Below, one piece after another: positions 24,855 through 32,414 of a stretch of 64,000 bases of DNA. The notes beneath the pieces were generated by a model. That model worked only from the letters and a program-made list of their open reading frames with translations, was not told the DNA's origin and searched no databases. Each line of letters begins with the position of its first letter. Within the stretch, counting starts at the first letter, position 1. The position numbers and the translations under genes were made by a program. Source of the DNA: an uncultured Flavobacteriaceae bacterium (GTDB taxonomy: Bacteria > Bacteroidota > Bacteroidia > Flavobacteriales > Flavobacteriaceae); contig CANLVG010000001.1 in NCBI GenBank assembly GCA_947494565.1, forward strand, positions 496,001-560,000, read 5' to 3'.

Positions 24855-25121
24855 TCAATCAATTTCCTCAAAGTCAATATAATCCCCAACTTTTTCCGAA
24901 GTGCCCTTTTTATTGGCTCGCTTCTTTTCGATGATTACATCACCCACACGCTCTTCCGTTTGTGTTTCATAACGCCGATGCTGTTCTCCGAATTGTTCCT
25001 TAAAGTGGGCTTCGGTCTTTTTAGCAGCGTAATTGATAATCTTTGGAGCAAACAGTCTGGCTACGATCTTGAGTAGATAATAGACCATGACGATAATCAG
25101 AACTGTCTTTAAAAAAGCCAT
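24855..25121 (-). CDS. Small DUF4834-like membrane protein
   Basis: An 88-aa protein with a single N-terminal hydrophobic helix (AFLKTVLIIVMVYYLLKIVA) and a charged cytoplasmic tail containing several Lys/Glu and ending DYIDFEEID. It resembles the short DUF4834 family found in flavobacteria; the label is by general resemblance. The frame extends to a TTG at 25145 but ATG 25121 starts just before the helix and is preferred. It lies 33 bases upstream of yfhO on the same strand and may be the first gene of that operon. Confidence 0.65.
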   Translation of the reverse strand: MAFLKTVLIIVMVYYLLKIVARLFAPKIINYAAKKTEAHFKEQFGEQHRRYETQTEERVGDVIIEKKRANKKGTSEKVGDYIDFEEID

Positions 25122-25208
25122 ATAATTTATTGTAGAATATATCAAAAATACAATTCCTGCGTTGTACTAGATAACCTGAGGTCTTAAAATAATAATAAAA
25201 TCGCATCC

Positions 25209-26321
25209 ATGGGCAATTCCCCAGAACCGAAAAAAGCAACGATCCTTGCGGTATTTACCCTTTTATTAGTACCGTTTTTCGCTATTTCGCAATATACCGA
25301 TGTCATCAATTCAAATCGGCCCGGATTATCCGTGAGTGCTTATGCGGTCGGTAAGAATGTTTTGCAACTGGAAATGGGCGTGGGATTCGAACAAAGTGAT
25401 CATGCCTTGTTGAACACCCAATCGAACATTTTAGGAAGCGATCTTTCCCTACGATACGGACTTCTTTTTGAGCAACTCGAACTCAATTGGGAAGGCACCT
25501 TTCAAAATGAATCAAAAACTTTTGTCAATTCAGGAATCGAGACCTCTTTCGCCAAGTTCTCTAGAAACAGGGTTGGATTGAAATATCTGCTTTACGACCG
25601 GTACAAATCGCCCGAACGGAACAAACCCAACCTCTACAGTTGGCGCAAGAACAATCTTTTTCAACTCAAGAACCTGATTCCATCAGTGTCGCTTTATGGA
25701 GGAGCTACTTTCAATCTACTGGATAACCCAAATTTTATGGGGGATCCAACGGTTATGTACCGCGTAATGGTTGCCACCCAAAGCAGATTGACCCCTCGTT
25801 TTGTACTCATCTCGAATATTGCCTACGATCGTATCTCCTCAGACTTTCCTGAAATCAATTATTTGGTATCCCTTTCGTATGCCTTCAGGAACCCAAAATG
25901 GAGTACTTTTGTCGAGCATCAAGGTATTAAAAGTGACCGCTACTCCGATGTATTACTACGCGGTGGGGTAGCCCACCTACTTGGTGACGGATTGCAGATA
26001 GATGCCAATATGGGAGCCAGTTTTAAAAACACCCCTTCACGGGTATTTGTGTCGGTAGGCTTTTCCTATAGATTTGATTTCCATCAAGATCCTCCCCCTG
26101 CCATCGAAGATCAAGAAGCTGGTGAAAATGGTGGTCCCATTAGAAAGAATGCCATGAAAAAGAAGGAAAACAAAGGCAGCAAGAAAAGTGATGCGGGTGG
26201 TTTGGGTGCTGAAGATATTGATCTTGGGCCTTCAAAAAAACAATTGCGAAAGCTCAAAAAAGAGGAAAAGAGAAAGAAGAAGGGAAAAAAGAAGAAAGAT
26301 GACGGTGTTATTGAATTTTAA
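25209..26321 (+). CDS. Outer-membrane transporter-like protein with Lys-rich tail
   Basis: A signal peptide (residues about 10-33, ending FFAISQ) is followed by repeated amphipathic beta-strands with aromatic ends, including NSNRPGLSVSAYAVGKN and RVGLKYLLYD, the pattern of the phenol-degradation MetA-type transporter family of outer-membrane channels. The barrel ends near FSYRFDFHQD (about residue 295). The last ~70 residues are a Lys/Glu-rich, probably unstructured, tail. Such tails are unusual for barrels, which normally end at the final strand. Divergently placed from the DUF4834-like gene, 63-87 bases away. Substrate unknown. Confidence 0.7.
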   Translation: MGNSPEPKKATILAVFTLLLVPFFAISQYTDVINSNRPGLSVSAYAVGKNVLQLEMGVGFEQSDHALLNTQSNILGSDLSLRYGLLFEQLELNWEGTFQNESKTFVNSGIETSFAKFSRNRVGLKYLLYDRYKSPERNKPNLYSWRKNNLFQLKNLIPSVSLYGGATFNLLDNPNFMGDPTVMYRVMVATQSRLTPRFVLISNIAYDRISSDFPEINYLVSLSYAFRNPKWSTFVEHQGIKSDRYSDVLLRGGVAHLLGDGLQIDANMGASFKNTPSRVFVSVGFSYRFDFHQDPPPAIEDQEAGENGGPIRKNAMKKKENKGSKKSDAGGLGAEDIDLGPSKKQLRKLKKEEKRKKKGKKKKDDGVIEF

Positions 26322-26395
26322 CGCAAAAAGGCCGTCTTTAATCGCGCACATAGCAGCACTCATCAACTAACGTTTTTTAAATTAACCGCTATACC

Positions 26396-26779
26396 TTGCC
26401 CAAAGGAATTATCAGTAAGGCGATTACAACTTTAATAGCACTGGTTTGGTTCGTAAACGGACTCTTCTGCAAAGTGCTGAATTATGTACCCAGGCACCAA
26501 GAAATCGTTTCTGAAATTTTAGGGGTCACCTATGCTGCTCCCTTGACTACAGCCATTGGAATTTCCGAAGTGATCATGGCCATTTGGGTGATTTCCGGCT
26601 TCAAGTCGAGAATGAATGCCATACTTCAAATAACGATTATCTGCGCCATGAACTTTCTTGAATTCCTTTTAGTTCCAGGACTATTACTTTGGGGAAGATG
26701 GAATGCATTCTTCGCCTTGGTATTCGTCGGACTGATTTATTACAATGAATTCGTTCTTAAAAAGCAATCACGCCCCTAA
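26396..26779 (+). CDS. DoxX-like integral membrane protein, first of a four-gene cassette
   Basis: A 127-aa protein with four predicted membrane helices, opening SKAITTLIALVWFVNGLFCKVL, which resembles DoxX-like membrane proteins. No in-frame ATG precedes the hydrophobic region; TTG 26396 is the best start, since the frame is closed by a stop at 26378. The stop codon overlaps the next ATG (TAATG), so the four genes to 28665 form one translationally coupled operon: DoxX-like, DUF2071-like, methyltransferase, membrane protein. Function unknown. Confidence 0.7.
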   Translation: MPKGIISKAITTLIALVWFVNGLFCKVLNYVPRHQEIVSEILGVTYAAPLTTAIGISEVIMAIWVISGFKSRMNAILQITIICAMNFLEFLLVPGLLLWGRWNAFFALVFVGLIYYNEFVLKKQSRP

Positions 26780-27519
26780 TGAGCATATTTCCCAAAAATC
26801 ACCCTTTTCCTGTCGAGGCTTATTTCAAAAGCACCACGGTTTTATCGTTTGCAGTGCCCAAAACGGAGCTTGGACCATTGATTCCAGAATGTCTTGAGCT
26901 CGACACATTTGATGATACTTGGGGTTTTATTGCCATGGCGATGGTACAAACGAAACAGCTGCGTCCCAAAGGTTTTCCAAAATTTCTAGGAAATGATTTC
27001 TTTCTAGTAGGATTTCGAATCTTCGTCAGATACCAAACTAGTTGGGGCAAACGTCTGCGTGGGCTCTATATCCTAAAATCAGAGACCAATAAAAAGAAGA
27101 TGGAACTCTTAGGGAACATTTTCACCAGTTATAGCTATACGACCACGGATATAACACATGTGAACGACGCAAATGGCTTCCGGATTTTCTCGAAGAAGTC
27201 AGACTTTAATCTGGTCTTTGAAAATACGGCAGCGGAGGTAACCCTGCCGAAAAGCTCCCCTTTTTCCAATTGGAAAGAGGCCAGACGTTTTGCAGGTCCC
27301 CTACCGTTTACGTTTTCATACAACAAACCTAAAAACGAAGTGTTGATTATCGAAGGGGTGCGCTCCAATTGGACCCCCGAACCACTGCATGTGGTCGACC
27401 ATTCTATTTCGTTCCTTAATACCTTACATTTGAAAGAGGTAAAACTCGCCAATGCATTTCGAATCGAAGAGGTTCCGTATCAATGGAAAAAAGGAAAAAA
27501 AGACCAATGGAAACCATAA
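26779..27519 (+). CDS. DUF2071-like protein
   Basis: A 246-aa soluble protein with the layout of the DUF2071/YqjF family: an early SFAVPKTELGPLIP block, a DTWGFIAMAMVQTK strand pair and a middle NDFFLVGFRIFVRY segment, ending in a basic tail. The family is uncharacterised but structurally related to acetoacetate decarboxylase-like folds. It overlaps the DoxX-like gene by one base and the methyltransferase gene by 13 bases, so belongs to the same operon. The family call is by resemblance. Confidence 0.7.
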   Translation: MSIFPKNHPFPVEAYFKSTTVLSFAVPKTELGPLIPECLELDTFDDTWGFIAMAMVQTKQLRPKGFPKFLGNDFFLVGFRIFVRYQTSWGKRLRGLYILKSETNKKKMELLGNIFTSYSYTTTDITHVNDANGFRIFSKKSDFNLVFENTAAEVTLPKSSPFSNWKEARRFAGPLPFTFSYNKPKNEVLIIEGVRSNWTPEPLHVVDHSISFLNTLHLKEVKLANAFRIEEVPYQWKKGKKDQWKP

Positions 27520-28259
27520 GAAAACCATTTCAGGGGGTTCGTAATATTATCGTGTTCAATTGGCATTTTTACTTCGGAGCCGCAGTACTGACTCTTTTCT
27601 TGTCCTGCGCTCATTTTATCTTCGAATCGATACCCTTAGCGTATTTTCTGATACCTGCGGGCTTCATATGTATTATGGTATTGGTTTCCTTGCTCGTTTC
27701 TACCTACATTTATGACTTATCAGGTCTCTACAGCTTGAATTGGATAGACAGGCTATCAATCGGACAGCCGGATACGGTAATCAATGTAAATGCGGGATTT
27801 GACGAGACCACCCCTTTACTCATTTCGCGGTATTCAGAAGCCACATTTCAGGTTTTGGATTTCTATGACCCAGAAAAGCATACAGAGGTTTCTATCAAAA
27901 GGGCTCGTAGGTCTTATCCCCCTATGCCTGGAACATTAAAAATCAGCACTGCCCAAATACCCTTGGAAGACGAAAGTACGGATGTGATTTTTGCGATACT
28001 CAGTGCGCATGAAATACGAAATGACTTGGAACGCATCGGATTTTTCAAGGAATTACATCGTATTCTAAAAAGAGATGGGCGGATCATTATCACGGAACAT
28101 CTCCGAGATCTTCCAAATTTTTTGGCCTATACCCTAGGTTTCTTTCATTTTCATTCTAAAAAAACCTGGCGTTATACTTTCGTAAAGGCGAACCTGCAGC
28201 TATCGGAAGAAATCAAGATCACTCCATTCTTAACCACATTTGTAGTACAACATGCTTGA
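27507..28259 (+). CDS. Membrane-associated class I SAM methyltransferase-like protein
   Basis: Two N-terminal transmembrane helices (about residues 22-40 and 45-68) precede a soluble domain with VINVNAGFDETTPLL, which matches a degenerate glycine-rich SAM-binding loop, then LDFYDP (acidic residue after strand 2) and DVIFAILSAHEI, the post-IV motif region of class I methyltransferases. A late FKELHRILKRDGRIIITEH fits the typical strand-6 region. A start at 27483 is also open and would overlap the previous gene by 37 bases. The membrane helices suggest a lipid or quinone-like substrate, which is inference. Confidence 0.72.
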   Translation: METIRKPFQGVRNIIVFNWHFYFGAAVLTLFLSCAHFIFESIPLAYFLIPAGFICIMVLVSLLVSTYIYDLSGLYSLNWIDRLSIGQPDTVINVNAGFDETTPLLISRYSEATFQVLDFYDPEKHTEVSIKRARRSYPPMPGTLKISTAQIPLEDESTDVIFAILSAHEIRNDLERIGFFKELHRILKRDGRIIITEHLRDLPNFLAYTLGFFHFHSKKTWRYTFVKANLQLSEEIKITPFLTTFVVQHA

Positions 28260-28665
28260 GTTTCAACTTAAACTTATCGGAGGGATTCTTAGCATTTTGG
28301 CATTTGCACACATTGCTTTTCCAAAATATTTCCTTTGGAAGAAAGAACTGCAACATTTAAGTTTGATCAATCGGCAGATGATGCAAGTACATACCTTTTT
28401 TATCGCCATAACTGTTCTTTTTATGGGCCTACTATGCATCACTTCATCCCATGAATTGGTCACCACTGTACTCGGAAAGCGCATTTCACTTGGACTGACT
28501 ATTTTTTGGGGTATTCGATTGGGAGTTCAGTTTTTTGGATATTCGGTCGACCTTTGGAAAGGGAAAACCTTTGAAACTACGATTCACGTTATTTTTTCGA
28601 TACTCTGGGGGTATTTCACCGCCGTTTTTTTTATGGCCTGGTATGCGAAAGATATTTTATTCTAA
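28252..28665 (+). CDS. Four-helix membrane protein of unknown function, last gene of the cassette
   Basis: A 137-aa hydrophobic protein with four predicted helices and a short acidic-basic C-terminus. The segment LINRQMMQVHTFFIAITVL contains a conserved-looking His in the membrane. It overlaps the methyltransferase gene by 8 bases, so is part of the same operon. No known domain is recognised. Confidence 0.6.
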   Translation: MLEFQLKLIGGILSILAFAHIAFPKYFLWKKELQHLSLINRQMMQVHTFFIAITVLFMGLLCITSSHELVTTVLGKRISLGLTIFWGIRLGVQFFGYSVDLWKGKTFETTIHVIFSILWGYFTAVFFMAWYAKDILF

Positions 28666-28705
28666 CGATTAATATGCCTAATATTGAGGGTACAAAAGCC
28701 TACTC

Positions 28706-29827
28706 ATGGTCACCCTCAAAGAAGCGCGGACAAAATCAGAGCTCAAACAGTTTGTAAAGTTTCCTTTTGCGCTTTACAAAGACAATCCGTATTGGGTACC
28801 CCCTATTATAGCCGATGAGCTAGCGTCTTTCGACAAGACCAAAAATCCGGCTTTTGAGAATGCCGATGCCTGGTTTTTTTTGGCGGTAAGAGATGGGGCC
28901 GTAGTCGGTCGTGTAGTTGTCATTATCAATAGACTTGAAACCAATGACCAGGCCATCAAGAAAGTGCGTTTTGGATGGTTCGACTTCATAGACGACACTG
29001 CTGTTTCAGAGGCCTTATTAAACAAGGTGGCCGAAATAGGCAGGCAACATCATCTTGACTATATGGAAGGGCCTGTGGGTTTTTCCAATTTGGATAAGGT
29101 AGGCGTACTCACTGAAGGATTTGAACATATCGGCAGCATGATTACCTGGTACAACCATCCGTATTATAAAGCGCATTATGAGGGCTTGGGCTTTGTGAAG
29201 GAGAAGGAATATATGGAAAACAAGTTTCCGGCCAGCAATGCGGATCCCAAGCTTTTTATCAAGCTAAACGATTTGATCAAAAGGCGCTACGGACTTCGGG
29301 AAATCAACTTCACCAAAACGAAGGATGTGATGCCAATGGCGGATCAAATGTTCGACCTTTTTAATAAAACCTATTCCAAATTATCGTCTTTCGTACCGAT
29401 TACCGAGGTTCAAAAAGCATACTTCAAAAAAAAGTACATCAGCTTTATAAATCCGGAGTACATTAAGTTTATCGTTGATAAAGACCATAAGCTTATCGCC
29501 TTTTCTATTGTTATGCCTTCTTTTTCGAAAGCCTTGCAAAAGGCAAGAGGAAAATTGTTTCCTTTCGGCCTATACCATCTCTTAAAGGCCAAGAGAAGTA
29601 GTAAGGACGTTTACTTCTACCTCATCGGGATTCATCCCGATTATCAAAACAAAGGTGTTACGGCAATTGTCTTCAATGAATATTACAAAACCTTTAGCAA
29701 GAAAGGCATTCAAATGTGCTATCGTACACCTGAATTAGAGGAGAACATCGCCATCAAGCAAATGTGGAAACACTTTGACCCCGTGGTCTACAAACGACGT
29801 AGAACGTATCGAAAAGATTTGAGTTAG
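28706..29827 (+). CDS. Large GNAT-like acyltransferase, function unknown
   Basis: A 373-aa soluble protein whose C-terminal half carries a GNAT-type pattern: YLIGIHPDYQNKGVTA resembles the acetyl-CoA pyrophosphate loop (Q/RxxGxG/A) and the following helix. The N-terminal part has FALYKDNPYWVPP, seen in a family of long acetyltransferase-like proteins of unknown role. It starts 40 bases after the four-gene cassette and could be cotranscribed. Substrate cannot be inferred. Confidence 0.7.
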   Translation: MVTLKEARTKSELKQFVKFPFALYKDNPYWVPPIIADELASFDKTKNPAFENADAWFFLAVRDGAVVGRVVVIINRLETNDQAIKKVRFGWFDFIDDTAVSEALLNKVAEIGRQHHLDYMEGPVGFSNLDKVGVLTEGFEHIGSMITWYNHPYYKAHYEGLGFVKEKEYMENKFPASNADPKLFIKLNDLIKRRYGLREINFTKTKDVMPMADQMFDLFNKTYSKLSSFVPITEVQKAYFKKKYISFINPEYIKFIVDKDHKLIAFSIVMPSFSKALQKARGKLFPFGLYHLLKAKRSSKDVYFYLIGIHPDYQNKGVTAIVFNEYYKTFSKKGIQMCYRTPELEENIAIKQMWKHFDPVVYKRRRTYRKDLS

Positions 29828-29904
29828 ATAGACCAATTACCGCTTCTATTCATTAGCAGTTTTCCTAGGTACTCAAAACAAGAACACTAAAACAAATATT
29901 AGGC

Positions 29905-31164
29905 TTACTCCCCCATCGCTGCCGCGACTGCTGCTGAAAGGCGCTTATAAGTACCGTTTTGCAACCGTTCTCGAATGGCTGAAAACGCATCAAGGGTTAT
30001 GGCTATATCCTCTAAAGTATGTGTCGCTGTTGGAATCATACGGAGTAAAATCAGTCCTTTAGGTATCACAGGGTAAACCACTATAGAACAGAATATTCCG
30101 TGATTTTCGCGAAGATCTTTTACCAAGGCCATTGCCTCAGGAATACTTCCGTTTAGGTACACCGGTGTCACACAACTTGTGGTGGTTCCGATATCGAATC
30201 CTCGCTCTTTCAAACCATTTTGAAGGGCGTTGACGTTCTCCCAAAGTTTCTCTTTCAATTCGGGCATGGTGCGAAGCATATCCAATCGCTTCAACGCACC
30301 CTTGACATAGGTCATTGGCAGCGACTTTGCGAACATCTGTGAACGCAAGTTATATTTTAAATAGTCGATGATCTCTTTATCGGCAGCCAAAAAAGCCCCT
30401 ATACTGGCCATAGATTTGGCAAATGTGGCAAAGTACACATCAATATCATCTTGAACACCTTGTTCTTCACCTGCTCCTGCACCGGTCTTCCCTAAGGTGC
30501 CAAATCCGTGTGCATCATCGACCAAGAGCCTAAACTTGTATTTCTGCTTGAGCGCTACAATTTCCTTAAGCTTTCCTTGTTGTCCTCGCATGCCGAAAAC
30601 ACCTTCTGAAATAACCAGGATTCCTCCACCGGTCTGTTCGGCCATTTTAGTGGCACGTTCCAAATTCACTTCAAGACTTTCAACATCATTATGCTTAAAG
30701 GTAAATCGCTTGCCCATATGCAAACGAACCCCGTCAATGATACAAGCATGACAATCCACATCATAAACGATGATATCATCTTTAGCGACCAAAGCATCAA
30801 TACAAGACATGATACCCTGATAGCCGAAGTTCAAAAGATAAGCAGCCTCTTTTTGAACAAAGGCAGCACATTCTTGCTCCAACTGTTCGTGAAAATCGGT
30901 GTGCCCACTCATCATTCGAGCGCCCATCGGATAGGCAGCGCCATATTCCGCAGCGGTATCCCCGTCGATTTTCTTAATTTCAGGTAAATTGGCCAATCCT
31001 AAATAGTCATTGATACTCCAAGTAATAACCTCTTTTCCTTGAAACTTCATTCGATTCGATATCGGCCCTTCCAATTTTGGAAAAACGAAATACCCTTCTG
31101 CCTGTGAAGCCCATTTTCCCAATGGTCCCTTATTCTCAATAATTCGATCAAAAATATCTCTCAT
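29905..31164 (-). CDS. Alpha-oxoamine synthase (serine palmitoyltransferase / cysteate acyltransferase-like)
   Basis: A fold-type I PLP enzyme of the alpha-oxoamine synthase group (KBL, BioF, HemA, Spt). The PLP-binding pieces are DDAHGFG, the catalytic Lys in TFAKSMASIGAF, and the SGHTDFHEQLE segment contacting substrates. These enzymes condense an amino acid with an acyl-CoA or acyl-ACP. In flavobacteria a close relative (CapB type) joins cysteate with a fatty acid to make capnine. The neighbouring cysteine-synthase-like gene favours that reading over sphingolipid synthesis or BioF. A GTG at 31203 is open but ATG 31164 (MRDIFDRI) is preferred, with its own -7 box upstream. Exact substrate not certain. 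Confidence 0.82.
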   Translation of the reverse strand: MRDIFDRIIENKGPLGKWASQAEGYFVFPKLEGPISNRMKFQGKEVITWSINDYLGLANLPEIKKIDGDTAAEYGAAYPMGARMMSGHTDFHEQLEQECAAFVQKEAAYLLNFGYQGIMSCIDALVAKDDIIVYDVDCHACIIDGVRLHMGKRFTFKHNDVESLEVNLERATKMAEQTGGGILVISEGVFGMRGQQGKLKEIVALKQKYKFRLLVDDAHGFGTLGKTGAGAGEEQGVQDDIDVYFATFAKSMASIGAFLAADKEIIDYLKYNLRSQMFAKSLPMTYVKGALKRLDMLRTMPELKEKLWENVNALQNGLKERGFDIGTTTSCVTPVYLNGSIPEAMALVKDLRENHGIFCSIVVYPVIPKGLILLRMIPTATHTLEDIAITLDAFSAIRERLQNGTYKRLSAAVAAAMGE

Positions 31165-31215
31165 CGTGCCTGTGTTGATTTTTGTTAAATAAATGTGAAA
31201 CACTTATTTATACTG

Positions 31216-31223
31216 CAAAAATA
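31216..31223 (-). promoter_or_regulatory. Candidate promoter -7 box for the acyltransferase gene
   Basis: Reads TATTTTTG on the minus strand, with a TTG (31248-31250) 24 bases upstream, one base beyond the usual spacing. It follows the terminator of the upstream gene and gives a leader of about 45 bases. Confidence 0.4.
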
Positions 31224-31237
31224 TAGATTTTCGACTA

Positions 31238-31271
31238 GAAAAAAAGGCAATAACTACAAGAAGTTATCGCC
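31238..31271 (-). terminator. Terminator after the cysteine-synthase-like gene
   Basis: A ten-base-pair stem (minus strand GGCGATAACT with AGTTATTGCC, one mismatch) followed by seven T. Confidence 0.7.
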
Positions 31272-31297
31272 CGTCTCTTCATAACGTTATTCGTTAC

Positions 31298-32338
31298 CTA
31301 TCGTATAATTTGAATTCGTTGTGTTTCTTCAGCCACCTTGGCATCCATAAAACCTTGGTCTTCCATCCATTGGTCACTGTAAATCTTACTCATGTATCGT
31401 GAACCGTGATCAGGAAATATGAGCACAACATTACTATCTTGGTCAAACTCACCCAAATCATTCAGTTGTTTGGCCGCCTGCATTACGGCTCCACAGGTAT
31501 ACCCTGCAAAGATACCTTCAGTTTTCGATATTTCACGGGCTGTATGCGCACTCTCCGCATCGGTCACTTTAATGAACTCGTCGATACAAGCAAAGTCCGT
31601 TGCACCTGGAATCAAGTTTTTACCCAAACCTTCAATACGATACGGATAAATTTCATTGGAATCCAATTCACCGGTCTCATGGTACTTCTTCAAAACCGAA
31701 CCGTAGGCATCTACCCCAATAGTTCTTATTTCCGGATTCTTTTCCTTCAGATAACGAGAAGTACCCGAAATGGTGCCTCCCGTACCACTACACGAAATCA
31801 AATGGGTAATATGGCCATTGGTCTGTTCCCAAATTTCAGGCCCCGTCGTTCGGTAATGGGCATCTATGTTAAGTTCGTTAAAATATTGGTTGATATAGAT
31901 AGAGCCTGTGGTCTCTTGATGCAAGCGCTTGGCCACTTCGTAATACGAACGGGGATCATCGGCGCTGACATGGGCCGGACAAACATAGACCTTTGCTCCC
32001 ATAGAACGGAGCATATCTATTTTATCAGGAGATGATTTCGAACTCACGGCAAGAATACATTCGTACCCTTTGATGATACTGACCATTGCGATACTGAAAC
32101 CGGTATTGCCCGAGGTTGTCTCGATAATTGTACTGCCAGGCTTTAGAATGCCTTTTCGCTCTGCTTCGTTGATGATATGGATCGCAATACGGTCTTTTGC
32201 CGAATGGCCCGGATTAAAAGCTTCTACCTTGGCATAAAAGTTACCAAGAAGACCTTCAGCCATGCCGTTGAGTTTGATCAGGGGAGTGTCGCCTATAAGT
32301 TCGGAAACATTATTGTAGGCGTTAATCTGGTTTTTCAT
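31298..32338 (-). CDS. Cysteine-synthase-family PLP enzyme, candidate cysteate synthase
   Basis: A fold-type II PLP enzyme of the O-acetylserine sulfhydrylase / cystathionine beta-synthase group. Lys of the Schiff base sits in [11 protein letters not shown], the phosphate loop is [13 protein letters not shown], and the substrate loop is TSGNTG. It is 346 aa, longer than typical CysK (about 310) because of a C-terminal extension. Next to an alpha-oxoamine synthase gene, it may be the cysteate synthase that makes cysteate from O-phosphoserine and sulfite in the capnine pathway; ordinary cysteine synthesis cannot be excluded from sequence. A TAATTTTG box (32393-32400) lies upstream. Confidence 0.8.
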   Translation of the reverse strand: MKNQINAYNNVSELIGDTPLIKLNGMAEGLLGNFYAKVEAFNPGHSAKDRIAIHIINEAERKGILKPGSTIIETTSGNTGFSIAMVSIIKGYECILAVSSKSSPDKIDMLRSMGAKVYVCPAHVSADDPRSYYEVAKRLHQETTGSIYINQYFNELNIDAHYRTTGPEIWEQTNGHITHLISCSGTGGTISGTSRYLKEKNPEIRTIGVDAYGSVLKKYHETGELDSNEIYPYRIEGLGKNLIPGATDFACIDEFIKVTDAESAHTAREISKTEGIFAGYTCGAVMQAAKQLNDLGEFDQDSNVVLIFPDHGSRYMSKIYSDQWMEDQGFMDAKVAEETQRIQIIR

Positions 32339-32392
32339 AAAGGCTATTTAAGGCTTCGAAAAGCACGTTCTCGAAAACACATAAAATCGAGG

Positions 32393-32400
32393 CAAAATTA
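32393..32400 (-). promoter_or_regulatory. Candidate -7 box for the cysteine-synthase-like gene
   Basis: Reads TAATTTTG on the minus strand, about 55 bases before the start codon. No normal -33 element. Confidence 0.35.
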
Positions 32401-32414
32401 CTATTTTTTTTTAA

